A stretch of 64,000 bases of DNA from Flavobacteriales bacterium UBA6057 (GTDB taxonomy: Bacteria > Bacteroidota > Bacteroidia > Flavobacteriales_G > Salibacteraceae). This document shows, piece by piece, positions 42,142 through 50,812 of this stretch. The position numbers were made by a program, and so were the translations under genes. Location of the stretch: the NCBI GenBank assembly GCA_002428995.1, contig DIYJ01000007.1, forward strand, positions 144,690 through 208,689. Reading direction: 5' to 3'. The first letter of the stretch is position 1, and each line of letters opens with the position of its first letter. The notes under the pieces are model-generated. The model searched no databases and was not told the origin of the DNA. It worked only from the letters and a program-made list of their open reading frames with translations.

Positions 42142-42951
42142 TTACTGTTTATTCAGCTCCCAATGATAGTCAAGGTGGTCGATATCAGCACCCTTTGACA
42201 GTTTTACTTTGCTGTATTGATTGATGTAATCCACCAATCCCATTTTTTTCGTGAAGTCTCCCTTATACCAGCTGAAGAGCTTGGAAAGCTTTGCACCGTT
42301 GGCGTTGATCACGTTTTTCTTGGGATTATTGACAAAGTAGCGCGCCTCTTCCTCTAGCTGGCGATTCAACAGTGAAGGAGTAAATGCTTCGTTCCGAAGC
42401 CTTGGGCACGAAACGGCAGCGCATACCAGTGCAAAGTGAATCCTTGGCTCCTCAAATTGCTTGCGGATGATGCCGTGCTCAATGTTGTTCAAGTCGTAAG
42501 TCTCACCTTCAATGTGGATGAACTTCACATCCCAGGGAGTATTCACAAATGGGATTTTGATTTTTGATCCAATGTCCTTGATGCTGGACAAGGGATAATG
42601 GCGAATGATCAGCTGCACAGTAAAGGCATTGTAGGCATTGATCCAATAAGCCAACTGCTCATCCTTGGTCCAGTGCTTATCGTTTGGATGCCCCTTCTTC
42701 AAAAGGCTCAAATAGCTGTTCAATCGATTGCTATCCTTCTGAATGGCAGCGTAGTTTACCTGCCCGTCAGCGGTCACATGTTGCTTCAGAATACCATCCC
42801 ATATCTCGTGACTTACCGGCTTGGATTCTGATTTCACCTGCGCGATCGCACAGGAGTTCATGGACAAAAACATCGCTATTGGCAACGTAACGGGGAAAGC
42901 TTTTCGAAAAACTCTCCGAGCGCTTTTGTTTCTTGGATTAATATCGTGCAT
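42142..42951 (-). CDS. DUF547 domain-containing secreted protein
   Basis: About 269 residues when started at the ATG at 42951; an alternative GTG/ATG region further upstream would overlap the divergent glycosyltransferase gene. A signal-type segment (VTLPIAMFLSMNSCAIA) precedes the DUF547 fold, which includes 'LAYWINAYNAFTVQLIIRHY' and 'HFALVCAAVSCPRLRNEAF', with the conserved Cys. DUF547 proteins resemble transglutaminase-like peptidases but have no proven function. Confidence 0.85.
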   Translation of the reverse strand: MHDINPRNKSARRVFRKAFPVTLPIAMFLSMNSCAIAQVKSESKPVSHEIWDGILKQHVTADGQVNYAAIQKDSNRLNSYLSLLKKGHPNDKHWTKDEQLAYWINAYNAFTVQLIIRHYPLSSIKDIGSKIKIPFVNTPWDVKFIHIEGETYDLNNIEHGIIRKQFEEPRIHFALVCAAVSCPRLRNEAFTPSLLNRQLEEEARYFVNNPKKNVINANGAKLSKLFSWYKGDFTKKMGLVDYINQYSKVKLSKGADIDHLDYHWELNKQ

Positions 42952-42973
42952 TCTATTGAAGATCCTGTAGAAG

Positions 42974-43666
42974 TTGAACGTTAGTGTCATCATACCAACT
43001 CTCAATGAAGAAAGTAGTTTGCCGTCCTTACTTCAGAGGTTGAGAGAAAGTAAACCTTTTGAGATCATCATAGCTGATGGTGGCAGTAGTGATCGCACCT
43101 GCGAAGTTGCTGAATCCTTCGGAGCCAAGGTGGTGCAATCCCGTGAAAAGGGACGTGCTGTTCAAATGAATGCCGGAGCTGCGAAGGCTCAAGGTGATGT
43201 TTTCTTCTTTGTGCATGCGGATACGCATCCTCCGAAAAACTTCCCCCGAGACATGGAGCAGGCGCTGCAAGACGGCTCTCTGGCCGGATGTTACCGTTCA
43301 TCCTATCGCGGTGATCAGGGCAGATTGAGGTTCAATGCGTGGTGTACCCGTTTCTCTCCGCTGTTTTTTCGGGGTGGAGATCAAACACTCTTTGTGACCC
43401 GAGAGCTCTTTGAGCGCGTGGGAGGTTTTGATGAGTATTACTGCGTGATGGAGGATTATGAAATCATCAAAGCGCTGCGCAGGCAAACCCGGTTTAGGAT
43501 TGTGCCGCGCGATGCTTCAATTTCTGCGCGGAAGTATGATCATAACTCCTTTGTTCGAGTCACCTTTGCAAACGCGATCGTTTTCTTTCTTTACACCGTG
43601 AATGTGGAACCCAAAAAGCTCTGGAAGCTTTACACCCGCCTCATTCATCATCCAAAGGCAGAATGA
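42974..43666 (+). CDS. TIGR04283-type family 2 glycosyltransferase
   Basis: A 230-residue GT2 enzyme starting at a TTG (42974), as no in-frame ATG precedes 'VSVIIPTLNEESSLPSLLQR'. The block 'FEIIIADGGSSDRTCEVAES' and 'GRAVQMNAGAAKAQGDVFFF' and 'HADTHPP' match the TIGR04283 group, named after arsenosugar clusters but widespread otherwise. No ArsS-type radical SAM gene is nearby, so the arsenosugar label is not adopted. It is coupled to an SDR gene by an ATGA overlap. Confidence 0.87.
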   Translation: MNVSVIIPTLNEESSLPSLLQRLRESKPFEIIIADGGSSDRTCEVAESFGAKVVQSREKGRAVQMNAGAAKAQGDVFFFVHADTHPPKNFPRDMEQALQDGSLAGCYRSSYRGDQGRLRFNAWCTRFSPLFFRGGDQTLFVTRELFERVGGFDEYYCVMEDYEIIKALRRQTRFRIVPRDASISARKYDHNSFVRVTFANAIVFFLYTVNVEPKKLWKLYTRLIHHPKAE

Positions 43667-44454
43667 CAGACTTGAACAATAAACTGGTGTGGATTACCGG
43701 TGCCAGCAGTGGTATTGGTGAAGCCCTGAGCCTTCAGTTGGCTCAAATGGGGGCTAAGCTCATTCTGAGCAGTCGGTCAGTCGAGAAGCTGGAGCAATTG
43801 CGCGACAGCCTGCCCAATGCAGATCGGCATCATGTCCTGCCACTGGATGTTTCTGATCGCAATGACATTCAGCAAAAAGCTGAGCAATACAAGGAACTGA
43901 TCGGCCAAACTCAGGTTTTAATCAACAATGCCGGCATCAGCCAACGCGCCCTCGCCTGGGAAGCCACTGAGGAAAGTGAGCGCAAGGTGATGGAAACGAA
44001 TTTTTTCGGAGCCGTAGCGCTGGCGAAGCTTGTGGTGCCCGGAATGATGAAGCGTAATGAAGGTCACATTGTGGTCATCAGCTCGGTGGTTGGGAAGATG
44101 GAGTTTTCGCTTCGTACCAGCTATGCCGCTTCAAAGCATGCGCTACACGGGTATTTCGATTCCATGCGGGTGGATTTGAAAGACTATCGCATTGGCGTCA
44201 CCATGGTTTGCCCCGGGCGAATCAAGACCAATATTTCGTTCAATGCGCTGACCAGCGATGGAACGCAGCACGGGAAGATGGATCCTGGGCAGGCAGGTGG
44301 TATTCCGGCAGAAAAGTGTGCAAGCCGCATTATCAGTGCGGTCCAGCGCGATCGAGCGGAAATATACATCGGGAAAGAGCAAATTTTGATTTATTTGAAG
44401 CGCTTTTGGCCCGGGGCCTTTCGCAGGATTGTGACCCGGATAAAGCCCAACTGA
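43663..44454 (+). CDS. Short-chain dehydrogenase/reductase
   Basis: A 263-residue SDR. The cofactor motif is 'TGASSGIGEA' (residues 11-20); the active site has Ser in 'VVISSVVGKM', Tyr 154 and Lys 158 ('SYAASKHAL'). An NNAG motif occurs in 'VLINNAGISQ'. Substrate is unknown. It is the second gene of a tight run (GT2, SDR, VOC), with a 4-base overlap before and 1 base after. Confidence 0.93.
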   Translation: MTDLNNKLVWITGASSGIGEALSLQLAQMGAKLILSSRSVEKLEQLRDSLPNADRHHVLPLDVSDRNDIQQKAEQYKELIGQTQVLINNAGISQRALAWEATEESERKVMETNFFGAVALAKLVVPGMMKRNEGHIVVISSVVGKMEFSLRTSYAASKHALHGYFDSMRVDLKDYRIGVTMVCPGRIKTNISFNALTSDGTQHGKMDPGQAGGIPAEKCASRIISAVQRDRAEIYIGKEQILIYLKRFWPGAFRRIVTRIKPN

Positions 44455-44455
44455 C

Positions 44456-45505
44456 ATGATCAACGGAATTCAGCAGATAGGAATTGGAGTAGAAGACGTG
44501 CAAGCGTCCTGGGATTGGTATCGCAAGCACTTTGGATTTGACGTGCCTGTCTTTGATGACGAAGCCGAAGCTCCGCTGATGGTTCGCTACACGGGCGGCA
44601 AGAGTGAAATGAGACGTGCCATCCTCGCCATGAACCTCAATGGAGGTGGTGGAATGGAAATCTGGCAGTTTCGAAACCGTAAGCCAACCCATGCGGCTGA
44701 TCCGCTCTCGTTGAAGCAAACCGGTATCCTGGCCGCCAAGGTCAAGTGCCGCGATGTTGAAATGGGACGCGCCTCACTGGTGCAGAAGGGTGTAAAAGCC
44801 AGTGAAATCAGAAAAGATCCCAGCGGCAAGCGTTGCTTCACCGTGTTTGACCCTCATGGAAATGCCTTCATCGTAGGTGAATCCAATGAGTGGTACCGCG
44901 CCAATCATCACCTGTTTGGCGGCATTGAAGGAGTGCTGGTGGGAGTGAAGAACCTCGATAAGTCCAGTCAGTTCTATTCCGATATTCTTGAAGTTTCCAA
45001 AGAAGAGTTTCGGGCACAAGGTCAGCAGGATGATTTGCAGGATCTGCCTGACGGAGATTGCGCTTTCAATCGCGCTAGACTTTCTCCCGCTGCCCGACAC
45101 ACCGGAGCCTTCTCCGAGATTTTTGGCAATTTCTACATCGACCTCATCGAGGTAACCGAGACCGATACCAGCGAACACCGCTACAAGGATCGTTTCTGGG
45201 GTGACCCTGGATTCATTCACCTCTGTTTTGATGTGAATCAAATGAATGGAATCCGCGATCGCGCAGCCAAGCACGGTCAGCCGTTCACCGTTGACAGCGG
45301 TGAGAGTTTTTCCATGGGAGAAGCTGCGGGCCGCTTTGCCTACATCGAAGACCCGGACGGTACACTCATCGAGATGGTAGAGACGGATAAGATTCCGGTG
45401 GCCAAGAAACTCGGGTGGTACCTTACCTTGAAAGAGAAGCGGAAGTCTAAACCGCTGCCGCGCTGGATGCTGGCGCTGATGGCATTGAATCGTGTGAAGG
45501 ACTAG
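44456..45505 (+). CDS. VOC family (glyoxalase/dioxygenase-like) protein, two domains
   Basis: A 349-residue protein with two VOC domains, about residues 3-140 ('GIQQIGIGVEDVQASWDWYR', 'VFDPHGNAFIVGE') and 160-325 ('GVLVGVKNLDKSSQFYSDIL', 'AYIEDPDGTLIEMVE'). His and Glu candidates for metal binding are in these motifs. The substrate is unknown. It is only one base after the SDR gene. The final 59 bases overlap the convergent acyltransferase gene. Confidence 0.85.
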   Translation: MINGIQQIGIGVEDVQASWDWYRKHFGFDVPVFDDEAEAPLMVRYTGGKSEMRRAILAMNLNGGGGMEIWQFRNRKPTHAADPLSLKQTGILAAKVKCRDVEMGRASLVQKGVKASEIRKDPSGKRCFTVFDPHGNAFIVGESNEWYRANHHLFGGIEGVLVGVKNLDKSSQFYSDILEVSKEEFRAQGQQDDLQDLPDGDCAFNRARLSPAARHTGAFSEIFGNFYIDLIEVTETDTSEHRYKDRFWGDPGFIHLCFDVNQMNGIRDRAAKHGQPFTVDSGESFSMGEAAGRFAYIEDPDGTLIEMVETDKIPVAKKLGWYLTLKEKRKSKPLPRWMLALMALNRVKD

Positions 45506-46745
45506 TAGCAATCAACTGCTTCACTTCAGCGAGCAGTTTCCTCGCTTTTTCCTGCTTATTCCACCATTTCCGGTTGCTCCAGCTTACCAGGAAGGCATCT
45601 GATATGCTGATTCCAATCGCGGAAGAGGCGATGATCGCCACTGGAAAAAACCATCCACTGAAACCTGAGATTCCCACGGCAATCGCGCTGATGATGATGA
45701 GTTGAAGAAGGTAAAACACCAGCGTTCCAAGAATCATGACGGTGGTGTGAAAAATCTTGTCTGTGATGGATGTTTGAACAATGCGCTTGCTGAGCCACAC
45801 CGGCAATAGGAGTGGAATGGCGCACAAAATCATGAGAGGAGCGGTTACCGCTAACGTAAGCTGCTCTTTCCATGGCGCTCTTGGAGCACTCAGCAGTCCT
45901 TCCATGTCTCCGGTGATTTGCGAAGATTCGATTCGCAGCAACTCTGGAAACTCATCTGCCTTCCAGCTTCGGACTTTGTGGGCAAGTGCCTGCTCCTGCT
46001 GAAAGTAACCTTGTGCTTTCACCGTCCAGCGTTCATCGTTCAGCGGGCGATCCATGCGCAGGGCCATCAGGGCCTTTTCGGCCAGGCTGTTGTCTTCATA
46101 ATCCGGGAATTCGATCACACACTTCTTCAATTCCACTTCCAGATCGGTGGTCATTTTGATGTAGGCCGTAGCAGGGTTTGTTGCATAAGCTTCAGCATAT
46201 TCACTCGCCTTGAAGATTTTGCCGTAGCGCAACATGACGGAATTTCTCCAAAGCCTGAAGACGGTGTAGTTTACACCCACCGGGACCACTGCAATATCCT
46301 GACCTCGGGAGGCATAGTAGTCCAACGCCAACCGGGCTGTGCCCTTCTTCAGCGGTTGCAGCTTCTTCTCCTGAAAGCAGATGCCCTCTGAGAAAATGTG
46401 CACCATTCCCTTCTGATCAAACAGATCGTAGCAATCGCTAAAGCTATCCTCGTTCCGTGACAGACTGGAAAAACCGTCCCGGATGCGATAGATCGGGATC
46501 ATCCACAACCCTCGGAAGATCTTATTGAGCATCGGCTTTTCGAATACATCGCCCCTTACCAGGACATGCACCGGCTTATTCACCGTTAAACCAACATGCA
46601 AAAAATCGATGGCAGAGTTTGGATGGTTACAGGCGAAAATGATGGGCATTCCACTGGGCAATTCTTCCTCAAAGTGGCGATACACCCTGCGGAACCAGGC
46701 CCGCATTGCCAGTCCAATCCAAAAACGCAAAAACAGATAAAACAT
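45447..46745 (-). CDS. Lysophospholipid acyltransferase (PlsC-like) with C-terminal membrane region
   Basis: A 432-residue protein. The acyltransferase motif is 'NHPNSAIDFL' (His 41, Asp 47; the H-x5-D form of the HPN subfamily), with 'IFSEGICFQEKKLQPLKKGT' and 'VVPVGVNY' as later blocks. The last ~150 residues hold three or four transmembrane helices. It would acylate lysophosphatidic acid or a related lipid. The 3' end overlaps the VOC gene by 59 bases, an unusually long convergent overlap. Confidence 0.88.
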   Translation of the reverse strand: MFYLFLRFWIGLAMRAWFRRVYRHFEEELPSGMPIIFACNHPNSAIDFLHVGLTVNKPVHVLVRGDVFEKPMLNKIFRGLWMIPIYRIRDGFSSLSRNEDSFSDCYDLFDQKGMVHIFSEGICFQEKKLQPLKKGTARLALDYYASRGQDIAVVPVGVNYTVFRLWRNSVMLRYGKIFKASEYAEAYATNPATAYIKMTTDLEVELKKCVIEFPDYEDNSLAEKALMALRMDRPLNDERWTVKAQGYFQQEQALAHKVRSWKADEFPELLRIESSQITGDMEGLLSAPRAPWKEQLTLAVTAPLMILCAIPLLLPVWLSKRIVQTSITDKIFHTTVMILGTLVFYLLQLIIISAIAVGISGFSGWFFPVAIIASSAIGISISDAFLVSWSNRKWWNKQEKARKLLAEVKQLIATSPSHDSMPSAPASSAAAV

Positions 46746-46910
46746 GAACCCGCGAAGGTAAGGTTCCGGACCCAGAGCGTGATGTGTCTCTTCCGTCTGT
46801 TCGATCTTTTCATGACAGGCTCAAAAAACTCATGATTGACTCATAAATTCTGTGTTTTCCTGCATCGTTCTTCCCGCGATCCTTTCTAACCTTGCGGTAA
46901 ATTTTGACGC

Positions 46911-48266
46911 ATGAAAGTTCAGTCTGTCAACCCATGGAATTTAGAGGTGATCGAAGCATTCGAAACACACACCGCTGAGCAAGTTGACACCATCATAAAT
47001 GCTGTGGACGAAGAGTTCCACGACTGGAAGAAAACCAGCTTTGAGCACCGGGCTGCCTTGATGAACAAAGCCTCGGATGTTCTTCTAAAGAACAAGCAGA
47101 AGTATGGTGAGCACATCAGCCTTGAAATGGGTAAGCCGATTGCCGAAGCCATTGCCGAGGTGGAGAAGTGTGCCTGGTGTTGCCGCTACTATGCGGATAA
47201 CGCGGCTGACTTTCTGAGCCCAAAGGTCATTGAAACCGATGCTGCCAAAAGCCTTGTTCGTTATGATCCTCTGGGCGTGATCTATGCCATCATGCCTTGG
47301 AATTTCCCGCTCTGGCAGGTGTTCCGCTTTGCTGCGCCCACCATGATGGCCGGAAACACAGCAATCTTGAAGCACGCCCCCAATGTCACGAGATGCGCCA
47401 TTGACATCGAAGAAGTATTTGCAGAAGCTGGCTTTCCAGAGAATGCCTTCCGTGTGTTGATCCTTGACAATGAAAATGCCAGCAAGGTGATCGAGCACTC
47501 GCTGATCCGGGCGGTGTCGTTGACCGGAAGTGAGCGGGCCGGAGAAGCGGTGGCAAGCACTGCGGGTGGTGTGTTGAAGCCAAGCGTTTTGGAGCTAGGC
47601 GGAAGCAATGCGGTGATCGTTCTGGAAGACGCTGATCTTGAACAGGCCGTGGATACAGGATTTAAATCACGCATGCTGAACACTGGGCAGAGCTGCATCG
47701 CTGGTAAGCGCTTCCTGGTGCATGAAAAACACTTCGATGCCTACGTGGAACGCTTCACCGAGAAGGTCAATGCTCTGAAGTTTGCCGATCCGCTTTCGGG
47801 AGATGCCACCATCGGACCTCTGGCGCGCGTGGACCTGGCGGAAGGAATTGAACGACAAGTGGACACATCCCTTGAAAAAGGAGCAAAGCTGGTAACTGGT
47901 GGAAAGCGCGATGGTGCTAAATATGAAGCAACAGTATTGACCAATGTTACTCCCGGAATGCCAGCCTTTGATGAAGAGCTGTTTGGACCGGTAGCGCCTT
48001 TTGTGAAAATCTCCAGCTTCGATGAAGCCATTGAGCTCAGCAACCGATCTTCCTTTGGTTTAGGCGTGACGATCTGCACCGGAAACGCAGAAGCAGTAGC
48101 TGCGCGTGCTCATGAATTCGATGAAGGTGCCGTGTTCATTAACGAACTGGTGAAGAGTGATCCACGCCTGCCTTTTGGAGGGATCAAGCGTTCAGGTTTT
48201 GGTAGAGAGCTCTCGCTGGATGGCATTCGCGAGTTTGTGAATGTGAAAACCGTCTACGTCAAGTAG
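46911..48266 (+). CDS. NAD(P)-dependent succinate-semialdehyde dehydrogenase
   Basis: A 451-residue aldehyde dehydrogenase. It has 'IMPWNFPLWQVFRFAAPTMM', the Glu of 'VLELGGSNAVIV' and catalytic Cys 262 in 'NTGQSCIAGKRF'. The C-terminus has 'PFGGIKRSGFGRELS'. The short length and 'GGSNAVIV' pattern fit the Sad/GabD-like group. Succinate-semialdehyde is the best-guess substrate; other aldehydes are possible. A near-consensus -7 box, TAAATTTTG, sits 5 bases before the ATG. Confidence 0.9.
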   Translation: MKVQSVNPWNLEVIEAFETHTAEQVDTIINAVDEEFHDWKKTSFEHRAALMNKASDVLLKNKQKYGEHISLEMGKPIAEAIAEVEKCAWCCRYYADNAADFLSPKVIETDAAKSLVRYDPLGVIYAIMPWNFPLWQVFRFAAPTMMAGNTAILKHAPNVTRCAIDIEEVFAEAGFPENAFRVLILDNENASKVIEHSLIRAVSLTGSERAGEAVASTAGGVLKPSVLELGGSNAVIVLEDADLEQAVDTGFKSRMLNTGQSCIAGKRFLVHEKHFDAYVERFTEKVNALKFADPLSGDATIGPLARVDLAEGIERQVDTSLEKGAKLVTGGKRDGAKYEATVLTNVTPGMPAFDEELFGPVAPFVKISSFDEAIELSNRSSFGLGVTICTGNAEAVAARAHEFDEGAVFINELVKSDPRLPFGGIKRSGFGRELSLDGIREFVNVKTVYVK

Positions 48267-48528
48267 CGGTCGATTCTGTTTCCTCGCTTTTGGGAGGTGG
48301 TGTCTGAGTGGTGGAAGAAGACGGTTTTGTGGTGTTCTTCCGCTTGATGCTGAAAGCAAATATCCCAACCAGAAAACCTACGGCAGCGCAAAGAATCATC
48401 AGCAAGGCCAACGGTATTTCCGTAGACCAAAAAGTGAATCGTAGAGGAACCGCCTGCGCGTTTTGGATGATGAATACTGCAAACAGCACCACCAGAATGG
48501 TAATCAACACGGTGACAAAACGCCTCAT
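48259..48528 (-). CDS. LapA (DUF1049) domain membrane protein
   Basis: An 89-residue protein with two transmembrane helices (about 3-21 and 38-60) and the DUF1049 pattern 'VFIIQNAQAVPLRFTFWST'. A Thr/Ser/Pro-rich cytoplasmic tail ends it. LapA proteins assist lipopolysaccharide assembly in enterobacteria; here the role is not shown. The 3' end overlaps the convergent dehydrogenase gene by 8 bases. Confidence 0.82.
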   Translation of the reverse strand: MRRFVTVLITILVVLFAVFIIQNAQAVPLRFTFWSTEIPLALLMILCAAVGFLVGIFAFSIKRKNTTKPSSSTTQTPPPKSEETESTAT

Positions 48529-48559
48529 GAATCAAATCTAAGGAACGTGCGTTAGATTT

Positions 48560-48607
48560 GGGTTCTGAGTCCTCTGTGCAAAGCTCTGTGTCCTCTGTGG
48601 TTAAATA
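48560..48607. repeat. Short CTCTGTG direct repeat
   Basis: Three CTCTGTG copies occur within 48 bases, ending 'CTCTGTGGTTAAAT'. The sequence lies between two minus-strand genes. I recall similar sequence dispersed in other genomes, but this cannot be verified here. Confidence 0.4.
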
Positions 48608-48619
48608 GGTGTCAAGGCG

Positions 48620-50812
48620 CTACTCCGTAAGCAACAAGCGAAGTGTAGTAGCCTCCTCATGACCCATCACCCGCAGCAAGTACATTCCCGTAGGAATACC
48701 TGACACATCGATGGACATACGGTTCCCGGAAGGCTGCTCAAAGCTCGCGATCCGCTTTCCGGTAATAGAGAACAGCTCCACTTGATGGAAATCAATGTTC
48801 GCCTCAATCGATACCTGATCCGTGGCGGGATTGGGGAAAACACTCACCTCACTTTTGACAGGAACAATGGGAGCGGTGCCCACCGGATAATCGCCTTCCC
48901 GCTGGAAAAGCTTAAGTCCACCTGTCCGTGTTCCCACAATCATTTCAGGGTTACCATCATTGGTGATGTCTGCGAATGATGGAGCAATGCGGCCCTCATT
49001 GACGAGGATGCTGTCCAGGATGGCCAGGCTATCGTTGAGGTTGCTCGGCATCTCATAAACCAGCACGCGCTTCTCGTCAGATCCTACCATGAGGTAGCGG
49101 CCCGAGCCAAAGGATGGATTGTTGACCACACGAGGAACGGCACGCCCTCCGCAGCAGAAGAAGCTGATGTCAATTTTGCCAAACTCTTCAATAGTCGGGT
49201 CACTGGGAAAGGAAGCCGAACCCTGGTTTCCCTCGTTTTCGAAGTAGGCGATCTCTCCGGTTCTTTCGCCCACCAGCAAGTCGAGCAGGCCGTCACCGTT
49301 TACGTCCACAATCTCCGGTGCTGCATTGAATCCAATGCTGGTGATGCCTTGATAAATCGGTTGTGTCAGTGTGAAGTTTGCCACACCACCGGAAGGGTTG
49401 TTCTCAAAGTAGTGAAGGTGTCCGTCCGCATCCCCGATGATCATGTCCAGGTCGTTGTCTCCGTCCAGGTTGCCAAATGCCGGGCAAATGCCATTGAGGG
49501 AAAGTTGCGAAAGATCAGCGAAGTCATTATCCACCAGTTCATATATGGGATTGAAGGCGGAGCCAATGTTTCGGAAATAGGCCAGTCGCGCACCCCGACT
49601 GCTGGTCGGAGTCTTTTCGTAGCTGCTTGCAACGATGAGGTCTTGCAATCCATCGCCATCTACATCGAAGAAGCCTGGGCATGTGCCATCACCCAGATCC
49701 AACATATCCTCCAACAGGAACTCCTTGGTTTGCAGCTGATAGTTCACCGCACCAGCAGAAGTGTTGCGGTAATACCACACATTTCCATTGTTCGCAGAAC
49801 TGTCGATGGTGTTGTTGACGGAAGTGATCAGGTCTTCAATACCGTCATGGTCAACATCCAGCGTATAGCCCGCAGTGAGGTATTCCATTCGTGTAGGATC
49901 CGAAGTAGGAAAGTCAGGGATCTGTTGCGCCACCTCAATGTTGGCCGTTGTTGCATCACCCGTGTTCGGACCAAACACAAAGCGATCAGTCTGGATGTCT
50001 CCCAGGACCAAATCCTGGTCTCCGTCATTGTCGGTGTCAATCAATAATATGGTAGATCCAGGATGCACTTCATCGCGGGAAGAGCCGCCAAAGGCTTCAG
50101 GATTTCCTCCGGGACCTTTGCAAAAGATCTGCACCAACTCACTGCTGTTTTCAGGCTCTTCTATGTTTCCCCAGCAGCGGGTTACCAGTTCATACTTGAG
50201 GCTGTCGCAGGTTCCAAAGTCCTCCATGCTTCGGTTGCGATGGTACTCGATGGAGTTTTCGAAGCTGGAGCTTCCAAACACAAGGATGTCCAGATCTCCA
50301 TCTCCGTCAATGTCTTCTATCCCCGGAATGTCTCCCGTCAGGATAAGCACGTTGGTCTCGAAGCTTCCAAAGTCAGAGAAGAGTGTTTCGGTTTCCAGCT
50401 GCCATGAAAGAGGATAGGTTCCCAGGTTTCTGTAGATCTTAAATCCACCCTGTTTGTAGGTAAAGAGATCTGCCTTTCCATCACAGTTGTAGTCCTTGAG
50501 GAACATGAATTCGATTACATCTCCTGGGAATTCCTTTTCAAATACCGGGGCGTAGTCATAGTCACCCGAGCTTTCATCCCACAAAAAGGTCTTGATCACG
50601 TTTCCGCTTCGGTCAAATACGGCCAGGTCTTGTGTCCCGTCTCCATCCAGGTCGATGGAGCTGAATTGTGGAGTGTTCAATCCACCAATCATCGATTGTG
50701 TCAGCAGCGACCCATCCTGAAACACCGGCAGTGTGGTGAACCGATAGCCCATGCTGAATTGGGCGCTCAGCAGCGCAGGAAAAAGCAAAAAAGCGAATAG
50801 TATGCTTCTCAA
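48620..50812 (-). CDS. Secreted FG-GAP/VCBS repeat protein with T9SS sorting domain
   Basis: A 730-residue protein. It has a signal peptide (MRSILFAFLLFPALLSAQ), about eight FG-GAP/VCBS units with calcium-type 'DLDGDGTQDL' and 'DIDGDGDLDILVFG' motifs (propeller blades), and a C-terminal sorting domain starting 'VSVFPNPATDQ'. The start is a TTG at 50812 whose last bases overlap the TGA of the upstream paralogue (TTGA). It is probably a secreted or surface adhesin-like propeller of unknown ligand. Confidence 0.9.
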   Translation of the reverse strand: MRSILFAFLLFPALLSAQFSMGYRFTTLPVFQDGSLLTQSMIGGLNTPQFSSIDLDGDGTQDLAVFDRSGNVIKTFLWDESSGDYDYAPVFEKEFPGDVIEFMFLKDYNCDGKADLFTYKQGGFKIYRNLGTYPLSWQLETETLFSDFGSFETNVLILTGDIPGIEDIDGDGDLDILVFGSSSFENSIEYHRNRSMEDFGTCDSLKYELVTRCWGNIEEPENSSELVQIFCKGPGGNPEAFGGSSRDEVHPGSTILLIDTDNDGDQDLVLGDIQTDRFVFGPNTGDATTANIEVAQQIPDFPTSDPTRMEYLTAGYTLDVDHDGIEDLITSVNNTIDSSANNGNVWYYRNTSAGAVNYQLQTKEFLLEDMLDLGDGTCPGFFDVDGDGLQDLIVASSYEKTPTSSRGARLAYFRNIGSAFNPIYELVDNDFADLSQLSLNGICPAFGNLDGDNDLDMIIGDADGHLHYFENNPSGGVANFTLTQPIYQGITSIGFNAAPEIVDVNGDGLLDLLVGERTGEIAYFENEGNQGSASFPSDPTIEEFGKIDISFFCCGGRAVPRVVNNPSFGSGRYLMVGSDEKRVLVYEMPSNLNDSLAILDSILVNEGRIAPSFADITNDGNPEMIVGTRTGGLKLFQREGDYPVGTAPIVPVKSEVSVFPNPATDQVSIEANIDFHQVELFSITGKRIASFEQPSGNRMSIDVSGIPTGMYLLRVMGHEEATTLRLLLTE

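Noticed and set aside
42974..43666. Arsenosugar biosynthesis assignment for the GT2 gene
   Set aside because: The TIGR04283 name alone is not evidence; no ArsS, ArsM or arsenic genes accompany it.
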